Below are positions 1 to 7,413 of a DNA stretch of 15,776 nt, in pieces. The DNA is taken from assembly GCA_964343305.1 (NCBI GenBank), contig CAYFJO010000246.1, positions 1 to 15,776 of the forward strand. The letters are read 5' to 3'. This stretch comes from CAYFJO01 sp964343305 (lineage in GTDB: Bacteria > Planctomycetota > Planctomycetia > Pirellulales > Pirellulaceae). Under the pieces are notes generated by a model that saw nothing but the letters and a program-made list of their open reading frames with translations, ran no database searches and was not told the origin of the DNA. The stretch's first letter is position 1. Each line of letters opens with the position of its first letter. Both the position numbers and the translations under genes were made by a program.

Positions 1-157
1 TCTGGTTCTGACTGGCTTCGGGCGCCGAAGCCGAAGATCCGCTATCGTCGCCCCCATTGGAATCCGAATTTGCGTCCTGTCCCAAACTGCCAAGCCCCAG
101 CAGAAACACAAGAATTAGCGTTAAACCGGCTGTACCACCGCAGCGAAATTGTTTCAT
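1..157 (-). CDS. Secreted protein of unknown function, N-terminal part only (cut by window edge)
   Basis: An open frame runs leftward from an ATG at 157-155 to the window edge, giving 52 residues with no stop. It opens MKQFRCGGTAGLTLILVFLL, a textbook signal peptide: a positive start, then a hydrophobic core of about 16 residues. A low-complexity linker rich in Asp, Asn, Ser, Gly and Ala follows from about residue 27 (QDANSDSNGGDDSGSSAS). An AAAGGA-like Shine-Dalgarno sequence on the minus strand lies about 10 nt upstream of the ATG, which supports this start. The mature protein is outside the window, so no function can be given. Export is inferred from the signal peptide; the acidic linker suggests a spacer before a folded domain. 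It is divergent from the TPR gene at 515. Confidence 0.7.
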   Translation of the reverse strand, partial: MKQFRCGGTAGLTLILVFLLGLGSLGQDANSDSNGGDDSGSSASAPEASQNQ

Positions 158-224
158 TGTGGGACTGTCCTTTTGACGACCATTCTGTGGGGTTCAAAAA
201 GTACTGTCAGGTATCTTTGTGCGG

Positions 225-256
225 AGTACCCTTCGGGCCGTTACGGCAAAGGTACT
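225..256. repeat. Imperfect intergenic hairpin
   Basis: AGTACC at 225-230 pairs with GGTACT at 251-256. Inside, GCCG (237-240) pairs with CGGC (244-247) over a TTA loop. The middle of the stem has a mismatch and a three-base bulge. It may be a decayed copy of an intergenic palindrome; no function is shown. Confidence 0.45.
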
Positions 257-414
257 TGCCCCCTTTCTGAACCCTGTGTGGGCTGAGGGAATTGTGAGCA
301 TCGCATACGGATGGCGGCACTTCAAGTATGGGAGCGACGGTTCATCTTGGTCGCGACACGAAACCTCGGTATCATGTTGCCAACGGCCTAACGCGGCAAA
401 GCCGCAACCAACAA

Positions 415-486
415 GTAAGACGGATTTTCGTTCCGAAGTAGGACGGATTTTCAATCCGTCTTGGACGGTTTAGAAAACCGTCTTAC
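415..486. repeat. GTA(A/G)GACGG repeat cluster with two adjacent hairpins (REP-doublet-like)
   Basis: GTAAGACGGATTTTC (415-429) and GTAGGACGGATTTTC (438-452) are direct repeats. A third arm lies inverted at 473-486 (GAAAACCGTCTTAC). Two neat 8-bp hairpins sit side by side: GACGGATT/AATCCGTC (442-449/453-460) with a TTC loop, and GACGGTTT/AAACCGTC (464-471/475-482) with an AGA loop. The two hairpin units are also inverted repeats of each other (about 18 of 23 positions), with GTAG on the outer left and TTAC on the outer right. Confidence 0.75.
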
Positions 487-514
487 AACCAGTTACCCCA
501 CGGGAGCTTTCACC

Positions 515-1633
515 ATGCGTGCTTGTGCGCGATTCCTGTTTTCGATGACCTGTCTCTCACATCTATTCCTTGCCGATTGGACACACACAGTTCGTGCGCA
601 AGACGAACTGTCCGCCGCTGAGCAAAAGGCAATCGTGCAGGACCTCTACAACAAATGCCAACCCGCGAAAACGATTGACGACTTCACGGCCGCGATTGAA
701 CTGTGCAACGACACGCCACGGGAAAACCTAAGCGAATCGCGACAAAACTACATCGACCGCTTGACCGCGTTCCTGTTGAACAAGCGCGGCGAGTTGTTTG
801 CCGCGCGCGCTGGTGGCCCGTCTTCGGATGGAAATTCGGAAGAGGCGGCGGAATTGGATCGCAAGGCCATGGCCGATTTTGAATCGGCCTTAAAAAAGGA
901 CGGCAACCACTGGAAGGCCCACCACAATCGCGGCGTCAGTTTCGCTTCGATCGGAAAACTTCAAGAAGCGATTGACGACTTTTCCTTCGTCTTGAAAGCG
1001 AAGCCGGATTACGTCAACGATTGGTTCAATCGCGGCGAGGCATACTATGCGTTAGGCGAATTTGAGAAAGCCATCCGCGACTTTGACCGCGTCTTGCGAT
1101 TGAGTCCTCGAGATACTGATGCCAACAGCCGTCGTGGGCACGCCAAATTCCAGCTCGAGCGATTCGATGAAGCGTTGGCCGACTTTGACATCGTCGTCGC
1201 ACGTCAATCATCGAATGCGTCCGCCAGGGCCGATCGAGCGGATGCTTACCAGAGTCTTGGACGTTGGCAAAGTGCCGCGAACGATTATCGACGTGCGATC
1301 AGTTTGGACGAGGATCTGGGCCGAGCGTATCAAAGTGCCGCGTGGCTGATGGCAACGTGTCCTCGTGAACAATATCGAAATCCTGTGCGAGCAATGGAAG
1401 CAGCGGAGAAAGCCATCGAACTTGGTGGCGAGAGCAACTATCAAGTCCTGGACACGCTGGCCGCTGCTCAAGCCAACCGGGCCATGTACGATGATGCCGT
1501 TGCGACAATTGAGAAGGCCATCGATCTGGCTCACGAATCGGCTCGCGACCCACTCAACTTTCGCTTGAAGTTGTACGAAGACGAGCGGCCTTATCGCCAA
1601 GGCATGTATCAGGCACAAACCAGCGACCGTTGA
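515..1633 (+). CDS. Secreted tetratricopeptide-repeat protein
   Basis: A 372-residue protein. Residues 1-28 look like a signal peptide (MRACARFLFS start, hydrophobic stretch, cleavage near VRA|QD), so the mature protein is probably periplasmic. Consecutive TPR helix pairs span about 131-164, 165-198, 199-232 and 233-266. They show the usual small-residue and Ala/Tyr pattern, for example AHHNRGVSFASIGKLQEAID and WFNRGEAYYALGEFEKAIRD. Degenerate repeats continue to about 340, and the end YEDERPYRQ is a layout I associate with planctomycete TPR proteins. TPRs mediate protein binding; the partner is unknown. An in-frame ATG at 461 is rejected because it lies inside the repeat cluster and would bury the signal peptide. 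The ATG at 515 has GGGAG 8 nt upstream. Sulfatase 1 follows 140 nt downstream on the same strand, so co-transcription is possible but unproven. Confidence 0.88.
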   Translation: MRACARFLFSMTCLSHLFLADWTHTVRAQDELSAAEQKAIVQDLYNKCQPAKTIDDFTAAIELCNDTPRENLSESRQNYIDRLTAFLLNKRGELFAARAGGPSSDGNSEEAAELDRKAMADFESALKKDGNHWKAHHNRGVSFASIGKLQEAIDDFSFVLKAKPDYVNDWFNRGEAYYALGEFEKAIRDFDRVLRLSPRDTDANSRRGHAKFQLERFDEALADFDIVVARQSSNASARADRADAYQSLGRWQSAANDYRRAISLDEDLGRAYQSAAWLMATCPREQYRNPVRAMEAAEKAIELGGESNYQVLDTLAAAQANRAMYDDAVATIEKAIDLAHESARDPLNFRLKLYEDERPYRQGMYQAQTSDR

Positions 1634-1680
1634 CACGTTGTCGGCGAGTACTGCCTTTGCCGCACTCTGCATTCGCGGCA

Positions 1681-1728
1681 ATTATTGTGCAATCCGCTAC
1701 CAAGCTGAGCCGCGCAAAGTACAATAAT
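1681..1728. promoter_or_regulatory. Spaced 8-bp inverted repeat with a weak -10-like element
   Basis: ATTATTGT (1681-1688) and ACAATAAT (1721-1728) are perfect inverted copies with centres 40 bp apart, upstream of the sulfatase 1 start at 1774. TACAAT at 1720-1725 resembles a -10 hexamer, but no -35 is visible at the usual spacing. Operator or promoter use is inference only. Confidence 0.25.
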
Positions 1729-1773
1729 CGATGGTTGTACCGTTCGAAGGCTTTGTTGAAAGGATATTGCTCA

Positions 1774-3360
1774 ATGATTCGCCGCGCCGCGCTATTGTTT
1801 CTTGGCTTGTTGGCCGCCATTTCAACGGGTAGGGCTGCCGACCGACCAAACATTCTGTTCATCTTTACCGACGACCACGCACCGCATGCGATCGGTGCCT
1901 ATGGCGGTTGGCTGAAAGACATTGCCCCGACGCCCAACATCAATCAACTAGCCGCGCAGGGCATGTTGTTCGAGAACAGTTTTTGCACCAACTCGATCTG
2001 TGGACCAAGTCGCGCCGTGATTCTGACGGGCAAACACAGCCACTTGAACGGCTTCAAGCGAAACGGCAACAAGTTCGACGGTTCTCAGCAGACGTTTCCC
2101 AAATTGTTGCAAAAAGCTGGTTATCAAACCGCGATGCTTGGCAAGTGGCATCTGTCGTCTGATCCGCGAGGGTTCGATCATTGGACGGTGCTGCCAGGGC
2201 AAGGTGATTATTACAACCCGTTTTTCAAAACGCCGAAGGGCCGCAAACAAGTCGAAGGCTATTGCACGGACATTGTGACGGATATGGCCGTCGATTGGTT
2301 GAAGAACGGACGTGATGCCGACAAGCCTTTCATGTTGATGTGCCAACACAAGGCACCGCATCGCTGTTGGATGCCGCCGCTGCGTCACCTCACGCTGTTC
2401 GACAATGTCACGATTCCCGAACCTCCTACGTTGTTTGATCGAGCGAAGGACAACGCCAGTCCGGCTCGGTATCAAGAGATGGAAATCGACCGGCACATGA
2501 GTCTCGTAAACGATTTGTTCGTTGACGGCGAATATGCGAAAACGTTGGACGAACAAATCAAGGCCACAGATCGCAGCGGTCGGCGCAACATGGAGCGGAT
2601 GACTCCCGCACAACTTAAGACGTGGAATGCTGCCTTTGGCCCCAAAAACGAAGCGTTCGCTAAGGCAAAGTTGAAGGGCAAGGACCTTGTGCGATGGAAG
2701 TACCAGCGATACATCAAGGACTACTTGCGTTGCATCAAAGGTGTTGACGAAAGCGTTGGACGTTTGACGGACACGCTTAAGAAACTCGGTTTGGACGAGA
2801 GCACGATCGTCATTTACAGCTCGGATCAAGGCTTTTATCTGGGCGATCACGGCTGGTATGACAAGCGCTGGATGTACGACGAATCGCTGAAGATGCCGTT
2901 GATTGTCAAATGGCCCGGCGTGACAAAGCCCGCCTCGCGCAGCACCGATCTCGTGCAAAATCTGGATTACGGCGAAACATTTTTGGATGTCGCCGGCGTC
3001 GCGATTCCGGACGACATGCAAGGCAAATCGATCGTTCCGCTGCTCAAGGGTGAGAAAACCGAAGATTGGCGAGAGGCAGTTTATTACCACTACCACGAAT
3101 TCCCCAGCGTCCACATGGTCGCCCGGCATTACGGCATCCGCACTCAGCGATACAAACTTATCCGATTTTATCAATTCGACGAGTGGGAATTCTACGACCT
3201 GGGAAAGGACCCAGACGAATTGAAAAACCAATACGAAAACCCCAAGTACATCGAGCAAGTTGCATCGCTGAAAAAGGATCTCGAAGCGTTGCGCGTCCAT
3301 TACAAGGACGACACCGACGTCAGCGTGATGCCGGCAGATTGGCAAAAGAAGTTTCGCTAA
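1774..3360 (+). CDS. Secreted type I sulfatase (GlcNAc-6-sulfatase / heparan-sulfatase-like subgroup)
   Basis: A 528-residue member of the formylglycine-dependent S1 sulfatases, which hydrolyse sulfate esters. Residues 1-21 form a signal peptide (cleavage near GRA|AD), so it acts in the periplasm or outside. Visible signature: metal-binding D33/D34 (FIFTDDH); CGPSR at 76-80, with C76 the predicted formylglycine; GKWHL with K124/H126; HKAPH with H196; and SSDQGFYLGDHGWYDKR with D351, H359 and K364. The DQG form in place of DHG, and the DKR..Y(D/E)ES sequence, resemble N-acetylglucosamine-6-sulfatase and related enzymes. The substrate remains a guess. The C-terminal region (RTQRYKLIRFYQFDEWEFYD) matches the usual sulfatase C-terminal subdomain. 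The ATG at 1774 is preferred over an in-frame ATG at 1630 because it directly precedes the signal peptide and has GAAAGGA 9 nt upstream. Length is normal and no catalytic residue is obviously missing. Confidence 0.93.
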   Translation: MIRRAALLFLGLLAAISTGRAADRPNILFIFTDDHAPHAIGAYGGWLKDIAPTPNINQLAAQGMLFENSFCTNSICGPSRAVILTGKHSHLNGFKRNGNKFDGSQQTFPKLLQKAGYQTAMLGKWHLSSDPRGFDHWTVLPGQGDYYNPFFKTPKGRKQVEGYCTDIVTDMAVDWLKNGRDADKPFMLMCQHKAPHRCWMPPLRHLTLFDNVTIPEPPTLFDRAKDNASPARYQEMEIDRHMSLVNDLFVDGEYAKTLDEQIKATDRSGRRNMERMTPAQLKTWNAAFGPKNEAFAKAKLKGKDLVRWKYQRYIKDYLRCIKGVDESVGRLTDTLKKLGLDESTIVIYSSDQGFYLGDHGWYDKRWMYDESLKMPLIVKWPGVTKPASRSTDLVQNLDYGETFLDVAGVAIPDDMQGKSIVPLLKGEKTEDWREAVYYHYHEFPSVHMVARHYGIRTQRYKLIRFYQFDEWEFYDLGKDPDELKNQYENPKYIEQVASLKKDLEALRVHYKDDTDVSVMPADWQKKFR

Positions 3361-3392
3361 GTACTCTTCCGATTCTTGAGAGCCTACTCATA

Positions 3393-3487
3393 AAGTCGTT
3401 TAACGCCGAGCCGGCAGGCGACGGCTTCGTCATAAGTTGTTATTTGTCGCCAAAGCCGTCGCCTGCCGGCTCGGCGTGAAACGATTT
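3393..3487. repeat. Long near-perfect inverted repeat between convergent genes
   Basis: A perfect 25-bp inverted repeat (3403-3427 with 3453-3477) flanks a 25-nt loop. The pairing continues outward to 3393/3487 with one mismatch and one G-T wobble, giving a stem of about 35 bp. The arm core reads GCCGAGCCGGCAGGCGACGG. It starts 32 nt after the sulfatase 1 stop and lies between convergent genes. It has no T-run on either side, so it is not a classical intrinsic terminator, although such a stem in RNA could block exonucleases or slow polymerase. Confidence 0.85.
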
Positions 3488-3496
3488 GCGGGGAGT

Positions 3497-3564
3497 GTAT
3501 GCGTAGGCTCTTGAAGGATGGCTTTCCAAAACCGTCCACCAACGGGCTTCCAAGCCTATCGTAC
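3497..3564. repeat. Second intergenic palindrome pair (GTAGGCT / GGCTTTCC type)
   Basis: The left part GTATGCGTAGGCT (3497-3509) is inverted at the right end (AAGCCTATCGTAC, 3552-3564). Between them are a strong imperfect hairpin at 3516-3537 (GGATGGCTTT, CC, AAAACCGTCC; one wobble and one mismatch) and a small perfect one, GGCTT-CC-AAGCC, around 3545-3556. The TGGCTTTCCAA core recurs at 8975-8985. Confidence 0.55.
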
Positions 3565-3596
3565 AAATGGCATGTGTCGCGAGCCGGGCTTCTGTT

Positions 3597-4133
3597 TCAA
3601 CGGTTGTCGGTCAGGATGATAAAGTCGTTCCAGCCGTTTTTGTCTTTGCCGTCTAGGACAACGGCCCACAACAGCTTGGAGTTAATGTCGATTTGGATCG
3701 AACCTGCCTTGCGAATTGTGTTCGGCGGCCATCCCTCGGCAAACTTCCTCGTATAACACACCTTTTTGCTTCCATTCGAATCAATCGTAATCAGTTGGTA
3801 ATATCGGTCGCCCAGCGTCGCGTACGGCCCCCGATTTTCGAATGTGACTTCATAGCGGATGTAGTAATCGAGATTGGCCCATTCGACACGTTTCCCTTTC
3901 ACGGCAAGCTCCGTGGGTGGATGCGGACGGACAGTCAAATCGGTTTTTCTGCCAATGAGGGTTTCCTTAACCGCTGTGATGCGCGTCGGCGGTTTGAACT
4001 TGGCCTTGTTCGCTTGGTCGCGAGCGGCGTCCATCGCGATGCGCGGGAATTGTGCGTGCGCGCTGGCGGTCAGCATCACAATGGCCGAGAGTGCGATAAG
4101 CAACGTGAATCGAATTTGGAATTTCAGTGACAT
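3597..4133 (-). CDS. Small secreted protein of unknown function
   Basis: A 178-residue protein with a clear signal peptide (MSLKFQIRFTLLIALSAIVM, cleavage near AHA|Q at 27). The mature part begins with a basic, Ala/Lys-rich stretch. It continues into a probable beta-rich domain with alternating hydrophobic residues (YYIRYEVTFENRG, YYQLITIDSNG, LLWAVVLDG) and a single mature cysteine, in KKVCYTRKF. I do not recognise the family. The ATG at 4133-4131 has GAGG 9 nt upstream, and longer readings extend back into sulfatase 2. It lies 124 nt downstream of sulfatase 2 on the same strand, but a probable terminator (4220-4245) separates them, so it likely has its own promoter. It may be a wall- or matrix-associated factor; that is only a guess from export and context. 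Confidence 0.72.
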   Translation of the reverse strand: MSLKFQIRFTLLIALSAIVMLTASAHAQFPRIAMDAARDQANKAKFKPPTRITAVKETLIGRKTDLTVRPHPPTELAVKGKRVEWANLDYYIRYEVTFENRGPYATLGDRYYQLITIDSNGSKKVCYTRKFAEGWPPNTIRKAGSIQIDINSKLLWAVVLDGKDKNGWNDFIILTDNR

Positions 4134-4219
4134 GGCAATGATCCTCGTTTTTAAACGGATAGACGCACCCTGTTGAAACGGGCGCGAGTGACGTCGAGCT
4201 AGAATGGTATTGCCACTGA

Positions 4220-4245
4220 GAAAAATAGCCGGACAAAAAACCGGC
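4220..4245 (-). terminator. Probable intrinsic terminator of the sulfatase operon
   Basis: Read on the minus strand, a GCCGG...CCGGC stem (4245-4241 with 4232-4228) with an 8-nt T-rich loop is followed at once by TATTTTTCTC. It lies about 12 nt after the sulfatase 2 stop. The stem is short (5 GC pairs), so efficiency is uncertain. Confidence 0.6.
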
Positions 4246-4257
4246 AAGAATTTGCCG

Positions 4258-5886
4258 TCATTCAAACACAAACTTCGGAATACGACGGTGCGGATTTCGC
4301 TGTTTGACGTCGTTTTCCAAGTTTTTGCCCGGCGTGCTTCTGCCCGCTTCGAATTGATCGTGAAATAGCTGCACCAATTCTCGAACAACTTCTGGGTGAT
4401 CTTGGGCGACGTTGTTTGATTCCGTGGCGTCCGAGTCCATGTCGAACAATTGCACAAACGGCGCGGTCAGGATTTCTTCCTGCGTCGGCTTTCTTCCGAA
4501 TACTTTGACGGCTTGCTGCCACGCCTCCTGTGGTTTCGGCAGGTTGCCGAAGATGCCTAGCGCCCCACTGCCGGGACAGAGGCACAGTTTCCATTTGCCA
4601 CGACGAACGACGTGTGTTTCCGTTGACTGCATGATCATGGACTCACGCGATGGTTTTGCCGCCGGATCGCTGAGCAGCGAACGAAAGCTAATCGAATCGG
4701 GCGTTTCGTGATCTTTCACGTCGTACCGCGTTACGTCGGCCAACGTCCGCATCAAGTCGTTCAAGCCGATCAACCGATCGCATTGGCTACCCGCTTTTAC
4801 ATGCACCGGCCAGCGGACCACATACGGCACACGCAATCCACCTTCGTAAACAGAAAACTTGTAACCTCGATAGATGCCGTTGGCATGGTGGCCTTTCTTT
4901 TCAAGTTCGATCAACTGGCTTGGTGTTGCTTTGCGAATGTTTCCCGCGTAGGACGCGGGGCCATGATCGGAGGTGAAAATCACCAGCGTGTTGTCACTCA
5001 AGTTGTGCATTTCCAACGACGCCATGATGCGGCCCACACAATGGTCGGTTTCCATCACGAAATCGCCGTACAAGCCAAGTTTGCTTTTGCCCTCGAACTG
5101 CGGACTGGGCGACGTTGGTGTGTGTGGCGAGGTGAGTGCGAAGTAAAGAAAAAATGGTTTTCGATTGTTTGTCGCTTCCGCACATCGCTGGATGAAGCCT
5201 TCTGCTTGCGTGGAAAATGCGTCGAGTACCTTGGTGTCTTCAAAGTCCTCGGCGGCGGGACCGACGCGATTAAATGCACTCCAACCTTTCTGCGCCGTAA
5301 CGCTGCCAACGAACGCGTTGTCATTGACAAACGTGTAAGGATACATGTCCAAAGAACCGGGCAGGATAAAGCTGAAATCAAAACCGTATTGCCGCGGCCC
5401 GACCTTGAGCGGCTTGGTGAAGTCGACGTTGGTCGGACCCTGGACTTTGCCGTCGAGCGTTTGCATTTCCGTGCCCAAGTGCCACTTGCCGACGTAGCCG
5501 GTCGTGTATCCGGCGGCCTGGAGCATGCTTCCCAATGTGAGATGATTTGTTGGGATTCTCGGCTTCAGATATCCCCAGAGTCCATCTGGACGAGGTGGCC
5601 TGGCAAACCGCCAAGGATAGCGCCCCGTCATCACCGCGACGCGAGTCGGCACACAAACAGAAGCAATCGCGTGAGCATCCGTGAATCGCATTCCGTCCGC
5701 GGCTAGTCGGTCGATGTTCGGCGTTTCGATTTGACAAAGATCGCCGCCGTAGCACTTCACGTCGCCGATCCCTAAATCGTCGGCCATAATGTAGACCACG
5801 TTGGGGAGCTTGGCGCTGTCATCGGAAAAGACACTGCACACGGTCGCTAAAACAATCGCGATCGTTGCCAAACAAGTTCGTTTCAC
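4258..5886 (-). CDS. Secreted type I sulfatase (arylsulfatase A / GalNAc-6-sulfatase-like), GTG start
   Basis: A 542-residue formylglycine-dependent sulfatase with a signal peptide at 1-21 (cleavage near VFS|DD). Catalytic features are complete: D36/D37 (IMADDLG); CVPTR at 78-82, with C78 the predicted formylglycine and Thr replacing the usual Ser; GKWHLG with K134/H136; SPHTP with H255; SDHG with D307/H308; and YKFSVYEGGLRVP with K343. TGRYPWR after the motif, and the FDFSFILPGSLDMYPY stretch, point to the arylsulfatase A / N-acetylgalactosamine-6-sulfatase side of the S1 family. The exact substrate is unknown. The start codon is GTG (5886-5884), supported by AAGAAGG 7 nt upstream. The stop of sulfatase 3 lies only 29 nt before this start, which argues for one operon. 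It is the last gene before the terminator at 4220-4245. No maturase (FGE or anSME) is encoded in the window. Confidence 0.93.
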   Translation of the reverse strand: MKRTCLATIAIVLATVCSVFSDDSAKLPNVVYIMADDLGIGDVKCYGGDLCQIETPNIDRLAADGMRFTDAHAIASVCVPTRVAVMTGRYPWRFARPPRPDGLWGYLKPRIPTNHLTLGSMLQAAGYTTGYVGKWHLGTEMQTLDGKVQGPTNVDFTKPLKVGPRQYGFDFSFILPGSLDMYPYTFVNDNAFVGSVTAQKGWSAFNRVGPAAEDFEDTKVLDAFSTQAEGFIQRCAEATNNRKPFFLYFALTSPHTPTSPSPQFEGKSKLGLYGDFVMETDHCVGRIMASLEMHNLSDNTLVIFTSDHGPASYAGNIRKATPSQLIELEKKGHHANGIYRGYKFSVYEGGLRVPYVVRWPVHVKAGSQCDRLIGLNDLMRTLADVTRYDVKDHETPDSISFRSLLSDPAAKPSRESMIMQSTETHVVRRGKWKLCLCPGSGALGIFGNLPKPQEAWQQAVKVFGRKPTQEEILTAPFVQLFDMDSDATESNNVAQDHPEVVRELVQLFHDQFEAGRSTPGKNLENDVKQRNPHRRIPKFVFE

Positions 5887-5915
5887 GTTTTGACCTTCTT
5901 ATTGAACTTCGGACT

Positions 5916-7379
5916 TTACAATTCCGGAATCGGATCCTTGGGATCGATATCCTCGCCCTGCCAGTTCGCCTTGCCGTTTTCATAAATCAGAATTCGGTGG
6001 CGGCTTCCGGGCGCGGGTTTGGCATTCTTTTTCGGAATCCACTTGCGGTGCTCGGCTATCACGTCTGCAAGCTTCGCGTCCTTCGCCAAATTCTTGAATT
6101 CATTCGGGTCCTTGCGCATGTCATACAATTCTTCGGAGCCGTCGGCATATTGGATGTACCGCCAGTATTCCGATCGAATACCGTGGTTGTCGTGATTGTG
6201 CGTTGTGATGGCCGGCCACTGTCGGTTCGCATTGGCATCCTTCAATTGTGGCACGAGGCTGTGACCCTCCAGACTGTCATTCCTTGGCAATCCGCACAAG
6301 TCAATGAGCGTCGGGTACATGTCGAGCAATTCGGCCGGCTTTCGGCACTTTCCGCCCTTGCCCACACCCGGTCCGGCGAAGATGAGTGGCACACGCGTCG
6401 ATCGATCCCACAAGGTGTTTTTTCCGGTGATCTGCTTTTCGCCGAGGTGCCAACCGTGGTCCGACCAAATGACGATAATCGTGTTGTCGGCGAAACCGTT
6501 TTTCTCCAACGCGTACATCACGCGACCGACCTGGCTGTCAACAAAGCTGGTGCAGGCCAAATAGCTGCGCACCAGGTTCGACCACTCGTTGGCTTCCTTG
6601 AGAAACTTGAAGCGGGGTTCCGGCAACTTCCAATGCAGATACCATGAGAATCGCGGCGTGTCACTCCGATCGTCTTCCAGCATCGGAGGCAACACCGACT
6701 GGTCATCGGGATAAAGGTCGTACCATTTCTGAGTTGTGTAACAGGGAACGTGTGGCAAGAAGAACCCCGTGCTCAGAAAAAACGGTTCTTTCGGTTTCGC
6801 ATCCAGTTGCTCGACGGCCCAACTAGCAACTTTCCAATCACCCTTGTCTTCGTCCTTGTGAGGAAAGACACCCCAGTCGACCAGCGGATGCGGGGCGGGT
6901 GTTTCGACCAGTTTCTTCTTTGGCCTCGCGCCAACTCCGGCCGGTGGACCAAGTACGTTGAACTCATGGTCGGTCTTTTGGCGACCGTAGCGACCGTGGT
7001 AGATCTTGCCCGTGGAATACGTCGTGTACCCATGTTTAGCCAAATACTGTGGCAGCGATTCCACATCGGCATACGTTTCGAGCGTCCGAAACCAAGGAGC
7101 CAGTCCATAGACACCGGTTGTCGAAGGACGCAAGCTGGTCATCAAGCTGGTGCGCGACGGATTACACAACGGAGATTGGCAATGGGCATTCAAAAACACC
7201 GTCCCCTGTTGCGCTACTCGATCGATGTGCGGCGTCTTCACAAGCGGATGTCCGCCGAGGCAGCCGATCCAGTCGTTTTGATCATCAATCGCGATGAAAA
7301 GGATGTTGGGCTTTTCAGCAGCATCGACAATGGGCATTAGTAAGATGAACACAGCGAACGCACAAAGATGGGCTTTCAT
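5916..7379 (-). CDS. Secreted iduronate-2-sulfatase-like type I sulfatase
   Basis: A 487-residue sulfatase with a signal peptide at about 1-20 (MKAHLCAFAVFILLMPIVDA|AEKPN). Motifs: D32/D33 in FIAIDDQNDW; CNPSR at 72-76 with C72 as formylglycine precursor; GKIYHG with K125/H128; FFLPHVP with H210; and SDHGWHLGE with D307/H308, followed by KNTLWDRSTRVPL. The IDDQNDW opening, SPLCNPSRTSLMTS and the HLGEK..WKNT-like block are typical of the iduronate-2-sulfatase-like subgroup, which acts on 2-O-sulfated uronic acids in known members. The substrate here is inferred. The ATG at 7379 fits the signal peptide and has CGGAG about 6 nt upstream; an in-frame ATG at 7454 would overlap the preceding gene. 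It is the middle gene of the operon: 34 nt after the enolase-superfamily gene and 29 nt before sulfatase 2. Confidence 0.93.
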   Translation of the reverse strand: MKAHLCAFAVFILLMPIVDAAEKPNILFIAIDDQNDWIGCLGGHPLVKTPHIDRVAQQGTVFLNAHCQSPLCNPSRTSLMTSLRPSTTGVYGLAPWFRTLETYADVESLPQYLAKHGYTTYSTGKIYHGRYGRQKTDHEFNVLGPPAGVGARPKKKLVETPAPHPLVDWGVFPHKDEDKGDWKVASWAVEQLDAKPKEPFFLSTGFFLPHVPCYTTQKWYDLYPDDQSVLPPMLEDDRSDTPRFSWYLHWKLPEPRFKFLKEANEWSNLVRSYLACTSFVDSQVGRVMYALEKNGFADNTIIVIWSDHGWHLGEKQITGKNTLWDRSTRVPLIFAGPGVGKGGKCRKPAELLDMYPTLIDLCGLPRNDSLEGHSLVPQLKDANANRQWPAITTHNHDNHGIRSEYWRYIQYADGSEELYDMRKDPNEFKNLAKDAKLADVIAEHRKWIPKKNAKPAPGSRHRILIYENGKANWQGEDIDPKDPIPEL

Positions 7380-7413
7380 GTCAAACTCCGAGGGTGATTG
7401 GTTATTGGCCAAT

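Larger units (their letters stand above)
158..514. other. Gene-free interval between divergent genes
   Basis: No convincing coding sequence is present. The interval must hold the promoters of both flanking divergent genes, but no clear -35/-10 pair was recognised. It contains a hairpin at 225-256, a small GC hairpin at 394-406 (GCGGC, AAA, GCCGC) and the GTA(A/G)GACGG repeat cluster at 415-486. Confidence 0.6.

Noticed and set aside
461..514. In-frame ATG at 461 as start of the TPR protein
   Set aside because: It lies inside the GACGG repeat cluster and would put 18 polar residues before a clear signal peptide; the ATG at 515 has a ribosome binding site.
1630..1773. In-frame ATG at 1630 as start of sulfatase 1
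   Set aside because: It overlaps the TPR gene and adds 48 unconserved residues before the signal peptide; the ATG at 1774 has GAAAGGA upstream.
1948..3345. Long open frame (465 codons) on the minus strand opposite sulfatase 1
   Set aside because: It lies wholly within a well-supported sulfatase gene, its translation matches no family I know and lacks domain features, and such shadows are common in this base composition.
3360..3400. Classical terminator after sulfatase 1
   Set aside because: The strong stem nearby has no T-run after it on either strand, so I list it as a repeat.
4708..6647. Long plus-strand open frames (4708-5706 and 5865-6647) opposite sulfatases 2 and 3
   Set aside because: They are antisense to genes with complete catalytic motifs and show no signal peptide, domain or ribosome binding site of their own.
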